Below the pieces are notes generated by a model, which was given only the letters and a program-made list of their open reading frames with translations, was not told the DNA's origin and searched no databases. Both the position numbers and the translations under genes were made by a program. From NCBI GenBank assembly GCA_002711995.1, contig PASN01000001.1:21018-85017 (forward strand): 64,000 nucleotides of DNA, written 5' to 3'. This document shows positions 8,566-17,813 of this stretch, piece by piece (position 1 is the first letter of the stretch; every line of letters starts with the position of its first letter). Source of the DNA: Halobacteriovoraceae bacterium (GTDB lineage Bacteria; Bdellovibrionota; Bacteriovoracia; Bacteriovoracales; Bacteriovoracaceae).

Positions 8566-9438
8566 TTAGTTTTTTATAACACTGGAACGTGGAGAACTAT
8601 CAGATCCCTCAATTGAGTCAAGAATCTGAGTAGCAACTGCTTTTGCATTTAGTTCTTCCAGTTTTTCATTTAAAAACTCTTTTAACATGTCATTAGATGT
8701 ATTCTCAGCACAAAATTGAACAATATCTTTAAATTGATTATACCTCTCCTTAATTGTTATGGAGCATTTTTTTGATAGTTGTGGAGTACAACCAACTAAA
8801 GCATGTCTAACATTTCGGTGTTGAAACTTTAAATGATATTCCATCCATGTATTTATTTCGAATTTTAGCTGTTTATGAATAGAACCTTGAATCAGTTCAT
8901 TAACCTGTTTAGACTTAAGAGATGTAGAATTTATAGTTGGAGCACTTTCGCACTTACTTAGGTTAACGATCTCTACATCATAACCTACATATTTACTTCC
9001 GAAAATATCACCGATATTGGTCACAACATTTTCTATTGTTTTATTCTTATAATCTAAGTTCCAATAGGCTCTTGTGATCGAAGTACAGACTTTACGATTT
9101 CCCACCACAGCGGTAGCGTAGCGAGTCTCATCATTTTTAATTCCACTTGTCGGCATATTTACAAAACGAGTCTCACCATCTGCTGTGTAAAACATAACTC
9201 CTCTCCTACCGGAGTTTACCATAGGCAAAGCTATGCTTTCTGTTTCACGCTCATAATGTCCGCGAGAATATGGGCATCCATCATCAGAACATTTTACTTT
9301 AAGCTGATAATTATCGCCTTTTGAATAACTCATAAAGTAATTTTGAAATCGTTTTAGGCATTCATAACTTTGATCTTTACCGGTCCTGGCCAATAGAAGG
9401 GCTGGAAAAGTTAAGTATAGTAAAATTAAAGTTCTCAT
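8566..9438 (-). CDS. Exported protein of unknown function, A+T-rich
   Basis: The likely start is the ATG at 9438: a GGGAG ribosome-binding site lies 6-7 bases upstream and the signal peptide MRTLILLYLTFPALLLA begins there; an in-frame ATG at 9465 is less likely. The product is 290 residues, exported, with about ten Cys in the mature part (for example CSDDGC and CTPQLSKKC), which suggests disulphides. No family is recognised. The 3' half is far more A+T-rich than its neighbours: 15, 16 and 14 G+C per 60 bases at 8641, 8701 and 8821, against 27 per 60 in lines sampled in the CDF and metalloprotease genes. With the adjoining transposase remnant this suggests horizontal acquisition. Confidence 0.75.
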   Translation of the reverse strand: MRTLILLYLTFPALLLARTGKDQSYECLKRFQNYFMSYSKGDNYQLKVKCSDDGCPYSRGHYERETESIALPMVNSGRRGVMFYTADGETRFVNMPTSGIKNDETRYATAVVGNRKVCTSITRAYWNLDYKNKTIENVVTNIGDIFGSKYVGYDVEIVNLSKCESAPTINSTSLKSKQVNELIQGSIHKQLKFEINTWMEYHLKFQHRNVRHALVGCTPQLSKKCSITIKERYNQFKDIVQFCAENTSNDMLKEFLNEKLEELNAKAVATQILDSIEGSDSSPRSSVIKN

Positions 9439-9571
9439 ACAATCTCCCATTATTCCTATCGTCATTTAGCTCCATAATCTTAAATATATTAGGAACACTA
9501 AAAACACTTAAATCTGATTATTGTGACTGGGGTGGAGAACCCTACATTACGATCTGTACTCACAAAGATTA

Positions 9572-9599
9572 AGGCCCCATCACTGTATGGATGGGGCCT
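9572..9599. terminator. Strong hairpin, probable bidirectional terminator
   Basis: A perfect 10-bp stem, AGGCCCCATC (9572-9581) and GATGGGGCCT (9590-9599), has an 8-base loop. The plus-strand flank is GTTTATTTT and the minus-strand flank TTAATCTTTGT. It lies about 57 bp beyond the stop of the metalloprotease gene (minus strand), which it most likely terminates. Confidence 0.6.
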
Positions 9600-9656
9600 G
9601 TTTATTTTAGATCCCTTTATTGGGATACAAATCAAAAAGTTGACGATAAGCTAATG

Positions 9657-12600
9657 CTATTTTGTAAGCGATATAAAGGAAGTAAGAATCCCCTTTATGG
9701 TCAAATTGCCGTTTAGATAATCAACAACCTCTGTCTCATGATTTGATACCAGCTCTTTTACGCTTTCATCCTCTATAGAGTCAATAATCGCCTGAACATC
9801 GTCCGCACTTGAGGCATTGGAGGTTTGAACCATTGTTTCATAAAGTGTTTTCGCTGACTCTTTTGACAATGCTTCGATCTTGTCCACTACGGCTTTTTTC
9901 TTGGCCAACTCTGAGGCGTGAGTATTGTAGTCATAAAGCCCAAATCTGTAGGCCACATCTCCAGCAGTGTTCTTAAACTCAACAATTTGATCATAGTTGT
10001 AGCGAGACACGTCAACTCTCGGTGATAAAGCGAATGCGTTGAAGTCATGGTACAGGTTCACATCCCGAGTTAAATCAACATCTTGAGAAGAGGTGTCAAA
10101 GTTTTGCTTTAAGAAGCCAAGCATCACACTTTTAAGATCGTTTTGAGTTTTCTTTAATCCAAAAACATAGTTTACATAAGGATTGTAGGACTTATTGATC
10201 TTGTGATTGTTCTCAAATGTGTAAGTTAACGGAATCTTGCCCACAACGTTTCCACCAGTTTTTAATTCAACTTCTTTGGTGAACTTGTTGTTTAACAACC
10301 CATTCATAAACTTCATGAATCTTTCTTTGTACTGAGGATAGTCCAAAAAGTTTCCATTTGAGGCGGCACCAATGGTTGTTGGAGCTTGGGAGCGGGATGA
10401 CAACATGATAGAGGCCACAACCTTGTCCATCCAGAACCCGCGGGCGTCAATTTGTGAAGTGTCCCCTTGAAGCTTTTGGTCAAAAGGCACAGTCAAATCT
10501 AGAGAGTTGTTAAAGTACTTGCCAAAGGAAAGGTACATTTTATTTGAGTCTTGCCCCTCATAGTAGCTTAGAAATTCACAGCCATGAACAATGTCAAACG
10601 TGATCCCATACTCTTCAAGCTTTGTTCCTTTGGCCATTTCATTAAAAGGCAACACTCTTCCAATCTTTTTAATCTGGCCATCTTCAACAAAGACTTCCAT
10701 GCAGTGATAAGCAGGTGTCTCCACAATGTTCATTAGAGCGTCAAAGGCCATATCACTTGCCTGCTTTACATCCTTTAAGGAATCACTCACCTCTCCATCG
10801 TAGTCTCCTCTGAACACGCGCTGGTCATACTGGTCAAAGAACTGACGAATTCCGGACAAAGTGTTAAATGTTGAGATCGCATAGCTCCAATCCCCATAGC
10901 GTCCTGAGAAGTCATACTTTCTATTACGGAAGTTTCGACGACTGTAGTTTTTCTTGTAGTTTTTGATGTAGTGGGAAACAACCTCTACGTTTGTGGTGCC
11001 CTCATCGAATCGATTGCACAAAGGATTGTTCCCAACATGCTCATCGGAGCAATACTTAAACTTCTTTGGCGCGGCCTCTGTAAACTGCCCGCTGTTAAGC
11101 ATGGAAGCAAGTGTTCCGTTTACACCAACAACTGAGCCATTTACCGTGTCCACTTCTCTAGCATAAGCAAACTTTAAAGCGGCAACATCATATTTTCCCA
11201 TTACTGAAAGCTGGTTCAAATTAGAGTAGCTGTAGTCCATTATCGAGGAATAAGTCACCTCACGGTTAATTCCAAGTTGCTCTCTCTCCTCTTCGGTGTA
11301 AAAGTTCTCTGAGTCAGTTGAGCCATAAAAGTTGTGGCGAAGTCCTAAGTTGTGGCCAAACTCATGTACTAAAGTTGGCTTCCATACAAGCGGCAACACC
11401 TCAGCAATCACCTCTTCGCGCTCTTCTTCACTTAATTGATCCCATTTCTTGGTGTACTTGTTGCCAGTACCTTCAACCGCGGCCTTAAAGTTTACGTTTG
11501 ATGCGTGAAAAAAGCTCTGCTTTGCAAGCATATCCATCTTTTCCTTGAATGCCTTGAGAGACTGATTCAAAGTGTCGTTGTCCATATCTTGCGGTTTCTT
11601 ATTCATTCTTAAAAGCTCGTCAAAACTAGTTTGCCAAACCCCTTGAACATTGTAGAAATTTGAAAATTCAACATTTCTGGCCTTCTCAACAAAACTAGAA
11701 GGCAAAGAAGCGCTCATCGCTTGCGGAGTTGAGCTAGCAGCTTGAGCGGAGAAGCTAGACGCCCCCTCTTCCACCATTTCATCATAGGCCCGTGAGATGA
11801 ACTTTTTGATTGTTCCATAATACATAACGGTTCTAGCGTTAACGATCTCGCCAGTCTTAGGATTCACAACACTAGGTCCATATCCAATAACACCAGAGGC
11901 CTGTGGGTCATCCACCAACACTAGAAAGTTATAGCGAACATCACCTATATCTTTTCCTCTCCCGTCTTTTAACACCACCTTCATATCGGCATTGGCCTTG
12001 GCCAAAGAGAAGTTAACAGTGTTAATTGCTTCTTTGGTCGACTTTAAGATGTCTGCGAACTTAGGTTTATAAAAGTCTTCATTTAAATAATAAACGATCT
12101 CTTTTTTTGAAGGAGACCAGCGGTTCATATAACTTTCTCTAAGCCCCATGTAGTGATCATGGTTGTCCACAGTTTTTTTCTTCTTAACCGTTTTAAAGAA
12201 TCCAAAATAGCTCTCATCAACTGAAGGATATTCAACTTTTTTATAAGTTGGATCTGCAATGGAAGAAAGCTTAACCAATGAATAGTGATAATCCACAGTA
12301 AAGGACAAGTATCGTAAATCTTCCATTTCCTTAAGCATCACACAGTTTGGGTTTGCTTCATAGGCCACTTTAACTTTAATGTTCACTGCTCCCGCGTCAA
12401 CTTTAACTTTCTGATCTCCGGTAAAGCTTTGATCGACTTTTGAGTAACAGCCTGCCTGAAATAATTCATTAAACTGAATCGGAAGCGAATTTTTTTCAAC
12501 TACAGAGAAATCCTCAAGACGAGCAAATTTCTTTTGATCCCATGTTTTCGATTCGTCTTCGACTTCAACATTGGAGCACTTTCCAAGAGAGTCCTCCTGG

Positions 12601-12965
12601 CACTTATAATCCACGTGTTCAACTTCAAACTCAGCAACAGGAGAGAAGTTGTTGATATTGTCGCTAAATCTTTCATCCTCTTCGATTTGAAGAATCTGCA
12701 ACTTGTCTTCTGTAAATTTAGTCACGACAAGTTTTTCATCCCCCTGCCAGAAAGGTCTGGACGCGGCCACATTATAGGGTGTGTCTGTGACCGAGGGAAC
12801 CCACAAACATGGATCTTCTACCGAGCAGTCAAAGGCGGCCTTTGAGTGTTCCGCTCCCTTAAGCTGATTGATAATTCTTTCTTCGCTCTCCTCATACGCT
12901 TTTTCCTTTGCGCATCCAGCTAAAAAGACTGTTGCTAAAACCATTGGCGTGAAATTCTTAAACAC
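9657..12965 (-). CDS. Lipoprotein zinc metalloprotease, EcxA-like (DUF5117/DUF4953 type)
   Basis: This 1102-residue lipoprotein starts at a GTG preceded by AGGAGG and has lipobox LAGC (Cys18). The extended metzincin zinc motif is HEFGHNLGLRH, with His534, Glu535, His538 and His544. A Met-turn follows at SSIMDYSYSN (Met576). The length, the motif and the YGPSVVNPKTGEI segment upstream (residues 362-374) fit the EcxA-like zinc-dependent protease family. It would be anchored in the envelope facing the periplasm or the surface. The gene follows the barrel-like gene with a 15-bp gap and is surely cotranscribed with it. Substrates are unknown; peptidolysis of host or prey proteins is inference. Confidence 0.88.
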   Translation of the reverse strand: MFKNFTPMVLATVFLAGCAKEKAYEESEERIINQLKGAEHSKAAFDCSVEDPCLWVPSVTDTPYNVAASRPFWQGDEKLVVTKFTEDKLQILQIEEDERFSDNINNFSPVAEFEVEHVDYKCQEDSLGKCSNVEVEDESKTWDQKKFARLEDFSVVEKNSLPIQFNELFQAGCYSKVDQSFTGDQKVKVDAGAVNIKVKVAYEANPNCVMLKEMEDLRYLSFTVDYHYSLVKLSSIADPTYKKVEYPSVDESYFGFFKTVKKKKTVDNHDHYMGLRESYMNRWSPSKKEIVYYLNEDFYKPKFADILKSTKEAINTVNFSLAKANADMKVVLKDGRGKDIGDVRYNFLVLVDDPQASGVIGYGPSVVNPKTGEIVNARTVMYYGTIKKFISRAYDEMVEEGASSFSAQAASSTPQAMSASLPSSFVEKARNVEFSNFYNVQGVWQTSFDELLRMNKKPQDMDNDTLNQSLKAFKEKMDMLAKQSFFHASNVNFKAAVEGTGNKYTKKWDQLSEEEREEVIAEVLPLVWKPTLVHEFGHNLGLRHNFYGSTDSENFYTEEEREQLGINREVTYSSIMDYSYSNLNQLSVMGKYDVAALKFAYAREVDTVNGSVVGVNGTLASMLNSGQFTEAAPKKFKYCSDEHVGNNPLCNRFDEGTTNVEVVSHYIKNYKKNYSRRNFRNRKYDFSGRYGDWSYAISTFNTLSGIRQFFDQYDQRVFRGDYDGEVSDSLKDVKQASDMAFDALMNIVETPAYHCMEVFVEDGQIKKIGRVLPFNEMAKGTKLEEYGITFDIVHGCEFLSYYEGQDSNKMYLSFGKYFNNSLDLTVPFDQKLQGDTSQIDARGFWMDKVVASIMLSSRSQAPTTIGAASNGNFLDYPQYKERFMKFMNGLLNNKFTKEVELKTGGNVVGKIPLTYTFENNHKINKSYNPYVNYVFGLKKTQNDLKSVMLGFLKQNFDTSSQDVDLTRDVNLYHDFNAFALSPRVDVSRYNYDQIVEFKNTAGDVAYRFGLYDYNTHASELAKKKAVVDKIEALSKESAKTLYETMVQTSNASSADDVQAIIDSIEDESVKELVSNHETEVVDYLNGNLTIKGILTSFISLTK

Positions 12966-12980
12966 TTTGCCTCCTTGTCC

Positions 12981-13835
12981 CTAAAAAACGACGCTTGCCT
13001 TGCCGTAAACTTGTGAAAGATTTTTATCAAATATTTGAACGCCCTTGCTTTCGCCACGCTCTGGGTTAACTAATGCTGCCGATGTTTCAATGCCCAACGC
13101 CACATTCACCTTGGGTGTTACTTGCGCTGACAATTCTTGAATGGCCAAATAGCTGTCATATTTTTGGGCCCCGTCGTATCTCCATGAGTTCACGTAGATG
13201 AAAGCGCTTTGAAAAGCGTATTTTTCCATGAAGCTGTAGTTGCCCACAAAGAACTGTAGAAAAGACTGCTCCGTTAACTGCTGCCCAGTTCTATCAACGG
13301 TAAACTTGTTAAAGTTTCGACGGTATCGAGTTACGTATATAAAGCTCAGTCCCGTAGCATATTTATTTAAGTCAAAGGCAAATGTTGGACCAAACTCGAC
13401 TCCAGCTATCATCTCATTTTGAACTTTGCTCAACTCAGAAGTTGGATACACAAAAACACTCTTTAAAGAAACGTTCATGTTTTTGTACTGGTAGAAGTCA
13501 GCTCGGTCGTAGCTTAGTCTTGCATCCCTTAATACTCTTGCCTCATAAGCGCCGCTAAGCTCTTTTTCAAATGGAATAAAGAATGATAATGAGTTCTCCG
13601 CATCCATCTGATAGCCCAATGTAAACTCATATTCAGAGGTGTAGCTCTTATCCTCAGCGCCTGTCTCTTTAAAATCGCTTCTGCCTCCAAAGGCGAAACT
13701 GCCATTAAACTTTGAATTTGAAAATGAACTTTGACTTGTTGATACGGTCGATGTGGCCATGGAACTCTGCGCTCTTGCAGTCGCATTGGCCATTACAAAC
13801 AACAATACTGAAAATAAAAAATGGTTTAATCGCAT
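12981..13835 (-). CDS. Exported beta-rich, probable outer-membrane protein
   Basis: This 284-residue protein has a clear signal peptide (MRLNHFLFSVLLFVMANATARAQ region, cleavage after ARA). The mature chain shows alternating polar/aromatic strands throughout (YEFTLGYQM, SFLQFFVGNYSF, and others) and ends in GKASVVF with a terminal Phe, as outer-membrane beta-barrels commonly do. No specific family is recognised. It is the first gene of a pair with the downstream lipoprotein metalloprotease (15-bp gap), so the two may act together, for example as an envelope anchor or conduit with a surface protease. That functional link is inference. Confidence 0.75.
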   Translation of the reverse strand: MRLNHFLFSVLLFVMANATARAQSSMATSTVSTSQSSFSNSKFNGSFAFGGRSDFKETGAEDKSYTSEYEFTLGYQMDAENSLSFFIPFEKELSGAYEARVLRDARLSYDRADFYQYKNMNVSLKSVFVYPTSELSKVQNEMIAGVEFGPTFAFDLNKYATGLSFIYVTRYRRNFNKFTVDRTGQQLTEQSFLQFFVGNYSFMEKYAFQSAFIYVNSWRYDGAQKYDSYLAIQELSAQVTPKVNVALGIETSAALVNPERGESKGVQIFDKNLSQVYGKASVVF

Positions 13836-13841
13836 AACTTC

Positions 13842-13911
13842 CTCAAGTCGACAGCTGCATCCTTGCGATTGAAACCAAACTTCCTGTTTGGAAACGATGC
13901 AAGTACTTGAG
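13842..13911. repeat. Long imperfect inverted repeat upstream of the barrel/metalloprotease operon
   Basis: The outer arms CTCAAGT (13842-13848) plus GCATC (13857-13861) pair with GATGC (13896-13900) plus ACTTGAG (13905-13911). An inner perfect stem is CCAAAC (13875-13880) with GTTTGG (13886-13891). CAAGTACTTG (13900-13909) is itself a palindrome. It sits immediately 5' of the barrel gene on the minus strand, so it could be an operator or a leader structure. Confidence 0.45.
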
Positions 13912-14023
13912 CAAAGCGCGTGCCAGAAATTAGACGAAGTTTATACGTAAATTGAGGGATTTTTATTTAAAATGGGGCCTGAATGCCCCTCAATAACGCA
14001 GCGCAAGATGCGAAATTGCACTG

Positions 14024-14620
14024 CTATAAGTCGTTTAGAACCACTTTGACCACGCGGGCAATATGTTTTCTGGTGTCTTCTCCTGTCATGTTTTTACATG
14101 AATTGTGATTTACACATTGACTGCTCATAAGGAGCGCCTTGTGAACAACTTGAGTAAAGATCGTTCTTACCGCCCAGATAACGTCATCTTCTTTTGCTTC
14201 TGGTTGCTCTTCCATAATGCAGTCAAAGATCACCTTTCCACCTGGAGGGCCTATAAAGTCATCTTCTTGGTTGGCATCATGTGGAAAGATATGGGCATCG
14301 ATCACAAACATTTTAAATGAGAGCTTTAAGTTCTCAGAGTTTTTAATGAAGTAATCATAGATTTTCAAGGCAAGTTCGCTTGTTGAGCTTTTTCCAAGCT
14401 CTTCTCTTAAAGATCTGACCGTATTGGCCATCTCATTCATGCTGTTTCGAATGGTTTCTTGAAATAGCTTCTCTTTGTTTTCAAAGTGATAGCTGATCGC
14501 GGAGATGTTCACCCCCGCGGCCTTTGATATTTCTCTAACAGAAACGCCGTCATAGCCTTTCTGAGAGAACAGCTCATGAGCTGTCTGAAGAATTTTTCCT
14601 TTAGTGTCTTTATCCGTCAT
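14024..14620 (-). CDS. TetR/AcrR family transcriptional regulator
   Basis: This 198-residue protein has a classic N-terminal TetR helix-turn-helix at about residues 8-52 (ILQTAHELFSQKGYDGVSVR then AGVNISAISYHFENKEKL). The ligand domain is the usual size and carries an unusual C-terminal CVNHNSC cluster. Its ATG overlaps the stop of the RND pump gene by four bases (ATGA), so it is the third gene of the efflux operon and would be autoregulated. The obvious candidate operator is the perfect palindrome at 19296-19313 in front of the first gene. A repressor released by pump substrates is the standard model; the ligand is unknown. Confidence 0.93.
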   Translation of the reverse strand: MTDKDTKGKILQTAHELFSQKGYDGVSVREISKAAGVNISAISYHFENKEKLFQETIRNSMNEMANTVRSLREELGKSSTSELALKIYDYFIKNSENLKLSFKMFVIDAHIFPHDANQEDDFIGPPGGKVIFDCIMEEQPEAKEDDVIWAVRTIFTQVVHKALLMSSQCVNHNSCKNMTGEDTRKHIARVVKVVLNDL

Positions 14621-17600
14621 TGTATTCTCTCCTGAACAACCAATGCCTCTTCACTTACTAGTTCTTCCTCAACCTCTTCTTCTTCTTCTTCACTTCCAGT
14701 TGCAAAGAAGCTTAAAAAAGGAACCTTTTGAAGGAATCTATTCCAGTCCTCAAGAAGAGCGTAAGCGCATGGAACCCAGATTAAAGTTAAAACAGTTCCA
14801 CTCGTAAGGCCCCAGGCCATGGCGAGCGTCATAGGAATTAGCATCGAGTCGGATCCGCCAATTCCGTAAGCTGTAGGCAGAAGTCCCGAGATGGTCGTCA
14901 AGCTAGTTACAAGAACAGCTCGAACTCTCATTCCACTTGCCTTCACCAGGATTTCATCAAGGGTCATTTTCCCCTCTTCTCTAAGCTGCTCAATAAAGGA
15001 TATCAGAACAATGCCTGAGTTTACAATAATTCCCGCAAGGCCAATGATTCCAATAAGCGCCATAAATGACACTGGCCTGTCGTGGAAAAAGAAAGCAATA
15101 GAAAATCCAATAAGTCCAAGTGGAATGGTGCTCATAATAATTAGAGGTCTAATGTAAGAGCCAAATAAGAACACTAGAAGTCCAAAGATTCCCATCAAAG
15201 CAAGAATTCCGGCCTGTCCCAAACTCTGCATAGATTCTTTAGTGGATTCTGCCTGACCGCCAAACACCAAGGAAACACCAGGATAGTCCTTGCTGATTTC
15301 ATCGTAGTAACTCTGAAGAAGACCGTTTGCTTCTTGGCTCGTAATGATTGTTTCATCAACACCGCCGCTTAGAGTTTTAGAGCGCTTAAAATCAAAACGC
15401 TTAATTTCATACTGCCCGGAAGTTAGCTCCGTTTTAGCAACAGTGCTAACAGGAACAAGATTGCCCATGGCATCCATAACTTTAATACTTGAGATGTCGG
15501 CCTCTTTAACTCTATAAGAGTCTTTGTACCTAACATTTAGATCCACTTCTTTATTGTTTAGAATCACTTGGCTTGCCATAGTTCCACTAAGGGCGGTTCT
15601 AATAGCATTGCCAATCGCATCCACGGAAAGTCCAAGTTGATTCGCTTTTGGATAGTCTATCAGCACCTTCACTTCCTGCTCACCAAGAATGTCATTTACT
15701 TTAAGGTCTCTGACGCCCTCAACTTTAGCGAGTCTTTCTTTGATCTCTGTAATCATGGCATCAAGAGACTCAACGTTATTGGATCTAAAGGTGGCATTGA
15801 TTGCATCGCCTACAGGAGGTCCATTCACTTGAGCTTCAAAGCTTAAGCTTGCGGCCCCTTCAAGGCGCACCTTTCTAAGTCTTTTTAAGTATTGCGGGTC
15901 TTCAATGTTGTATTTGGCAAAGTCAGAGGCGTAAACCAACACCAAACCATGAATGTCACCGGTCCCCCCTTTTGGATCGGTAGGTCCAAGACTTGAGACA
16001 CCCGCTCTTGCAGTAACATACTTTGCCCAGTCACCCATTTGTTCTTGAATGTCTTTAGCGAGAGTCGCCATTTTTTGATCTGTAATTTCAAGTGTCGTGC
16101 CTCTAGGCATTTCAACACGTCCAACATAGATTTCAGTTTGTTCAGCTGGGAATAGCACAAACTTGTTTCCAACCGCCATAAGAAACAGTGAGCCAAAGAT
16201 GATGGCGCCAAATCCAAAAAGAACTAAAATTCTTCTTCTAACGAGAACTTCCATCATGTTTTCAAACTTCACAATGAACTTGTGGAACCAGTCTTTTTGA
16301 GGAGTATGCTCTTCTTCAGTCTTTTGAGTCTTGGCACTTCCTCCAGCAAACCTAAGTCTCATAGGAAGGAGAAAGAAACTCTCCACAAGAGACAACATAA
16401 GGGCAATACACACAACAATCGGGATGTATTTAATAAACTGCCCCATAATTCCTTTTGTAACAAGCATTGGAAGGAATGCGGCCACTGTTGTGAATGCTGT
16501 ACAAGTGATTGGAAGCCACAACTGTCTTACGGACTCAAGTGCCGCTTCAAAAGGTTTCATACCTTCATCGTTTTTAAGCCTTGCGAAGTTTTCGGAAATT
16601 ACAACCGAGTTATCAACCATCATACCCAAGGCAATAACCAGCGCTAGAATAGTAATAGCGTCAAGATTCATTCCAAATACTGGCATGAATCCAATTGTGG
16701 CCAAAACCGCCAGAGGCAGGGAGATACTTGCCATAACACCAATCTTTCCTGGAAGGAAAAGGAATAGAAAGAATATTACAAGTCCAAGGCCAGAGAGAGC
16801 GTTTGAAGATAGGATATCAAGCTTCTTTCTTACCTTTAGAGCTTCATTGTTATAAATTGTGATTTCAAATTGGTCTTTGTATTGTTCCTTAAACCTTTCA
16901 ACTATTGCATTCACTTCATCCACTAAGGCAATTGTGTCCGCTCCACCCTTCTTGTTAACGATCAAAAATGTGGCAGGTTTTCCATTGAAGCTTGAAAGGA
17001 TGGTGGCGTCTTCAGCCCCGTCTTCAATCGTTGCAATATCTTTTAAGCGGATGCTCTTTCCTGTAAAGTTTGAACGAACCACAACATTTCCAAGCTCTTC
17101 AACACTTTGAACCTTTCCTTCAACTCGAATAAGCTTTTTGGTCCCATTGCCCTTAAGCTCACCGCCTGGAATGTCCACGTTTCTTTGACGAACTTTTCTC
17201 AAAACCTCTTCAAGGCCTATGTGAAACCTTTCAAGCTTATCTTGATCAAGGCGAATATTGAATTGTCTTTTAGTCCATCCCACAAGACGAACATCTTTAA
17301 CCTTTTTACTGTCCTCAAGCTCTTCTTTGAGGTGGTCAGACATTAAATCCCTTGCTCTATTTTCATTGCTGCCCGTTATGGCCAGCTCTACTGCAGGAAA
17401 CTCTTCTGAATTAATTTCAGTATAAACAGGGTCTTCTCTTAAATCCGGTGGAAGATCACTTACACTGTCTACCGCCTTTTGCAGTTCCTCTAGAACTTCT
17501 TCTTCATCTTCATTGTCCATATCAACTCGAACATAAATAGAAGAGAGTCCTGATTTAGATACGGATCTAACATCCTTAAGCCCTGATACCTCGCGAATCT

Positions 17601-17811
17601 TATCCTCAATAGGTTTCGTAATCTTTGTTCTAATATCCTCTGCGGTTGCCCCTGTATATCGAGTTTCAATGGTAGCTGTTGCAAAGTTTACTGTGGGGTA
17701 AGACTCGGCATTTAGAGTAAAAAGTCCCATAACTCCAAAGATGACGAACATCATTGAGAGAATAATTGTTAGTTTATGGTTCTCTAAGAAAAAACGAATA
17801 AGTCTATTCAT
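14617..17811 (-). CDS. RND superfamily efflux pump, AcrB/SwrC-like permease
   Basis: This 1064-residue inner-membrane protein shows the RND layout: TM1 at about 12-32, a large periplasmic domain, TM2-6 at about 340-490, a second periplasmic domain, and TM8-12 at about 870-1015. The TM4 motif ALGMMVDNSVVISENF keeps the proton-relay Asp in VDN. Such pumps use proton influx to export hydrophobic compounds or metals. The C-terminus ends in an acidic tail with repeated Glu (SEEEEEEVEEE). It starts 2 bp after the outer membrane factor gene and overlaps the TetR gene by four bases. No periplasmic adaptor gene is present in the operon, which is unusual for a tripartite system. Confidence 0.94.
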   Translation of the reverse strand: MNRLIRFFLENHKLTIILSMMFVIFGVMGLFTLNAESYPTVNFATATIETRYTGATAEDIRTKITKPIEDKIREVSGLKDVRSVSKSGLSSIYVRVDMDNEDEEEVLEELQKAVDSVSDLPPDLREDPVYTEINSEEFPAVELAITGSNENRARDLMSDHLKEELEDSKKVKDVRLVGWTKRQFNIRLDQDKLERFHIGLEEVLRKVRQRNVDIPGGELKGNGTKKLIRVEGKVQSVEELGNVVVRSNFTGKSIRLKDIATIEDGAEDATILSSFNGKPATFLIVNKKGGADTIALVDEVNAIVERFKEQYKDQFEITIYNNEALKVRKKLDILSSNALSGLGLVIFFLFLFLPGKIGVMASISLPLAVLATIGFMPVFGMNLDAITILALVIALGMMVDNSVVISENFARLKNDEGMKPFEAALESVRQLWLPITCTAFTTVAAFLPMLVTKGIMGQFIKYIPIVVCIALMLSLVESFFLLPMRLRFAGGSAKTQKTEEEHTPQKDWFHKFIVKFENMMEVLVRRRILVLFGFGAIIFGSLFLMAVGNKFVLFPAEQTEIYVGRVEMPRGTTLEITDQKMATLAKDIQEQMGDWAKYVTARAGVSSLGPTDPKGGTGDIHGLVLVYASDFAKYNIEDPQYLKRLRKVRLEGAASLSFEAQVNGPPVGDAINATFRSNNVESLDAMITEIKERLAKVEGVRDLKVNDILGEQEVKVLIDYPKANQLGLSVDAIGNAIRTALSGTMASQVILNNKEVDLNVRYKDSYRVKEADISSIKVMDAMGNLVPVSTVAKTELTSGQYEIKRFDFKRSKTLSGGVDETIITSQEANGLLQSYYDEISKDYPGVSLVFGGQAESTKESMQSLGQAGILALMGIFGLLVFLFGSYIRPLIIMSTIPLGLIGFSIAFFFHDRPVSFMALIGIIGLAGIIVNSGIVLISFIEQLREEGKMTLDEILVKASGMRVRAVLVTSLTTISGLLPTAYGIGGSDSMLIPMTLAMAWGLTSGTVLTLIWVPCAYALLEDWNRFLQKVPFLSFFATGSEEEEEEVEEELVSEEALVVQERIQ

Positions 17812-17813
17812 AA

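Noticed and set aside
9481-9600. Possible small RNA on the plus strand ending in the hairpin at 9572-9599.
   Set aside because: No convincing -35/-10 pair was found; the hairpin is explained as the terminator of the metalloprotease gene.
13875-13891. CCAAAC-TTCCT-GTTTGG as a second operator for the TetR regulator.
   Set aside because: Spacer is 5 rather than 4 bases and the outer arms differ; kept only as a hint, not annotated as an operator.
14891-17346. Several plus-strand open frames of 79-174 codons inside the RND pump gene.
   Set aside because: They are antisense shadows of a strongly conserved transporter gene; none has a ribosome-binding site plus a recognisable product.
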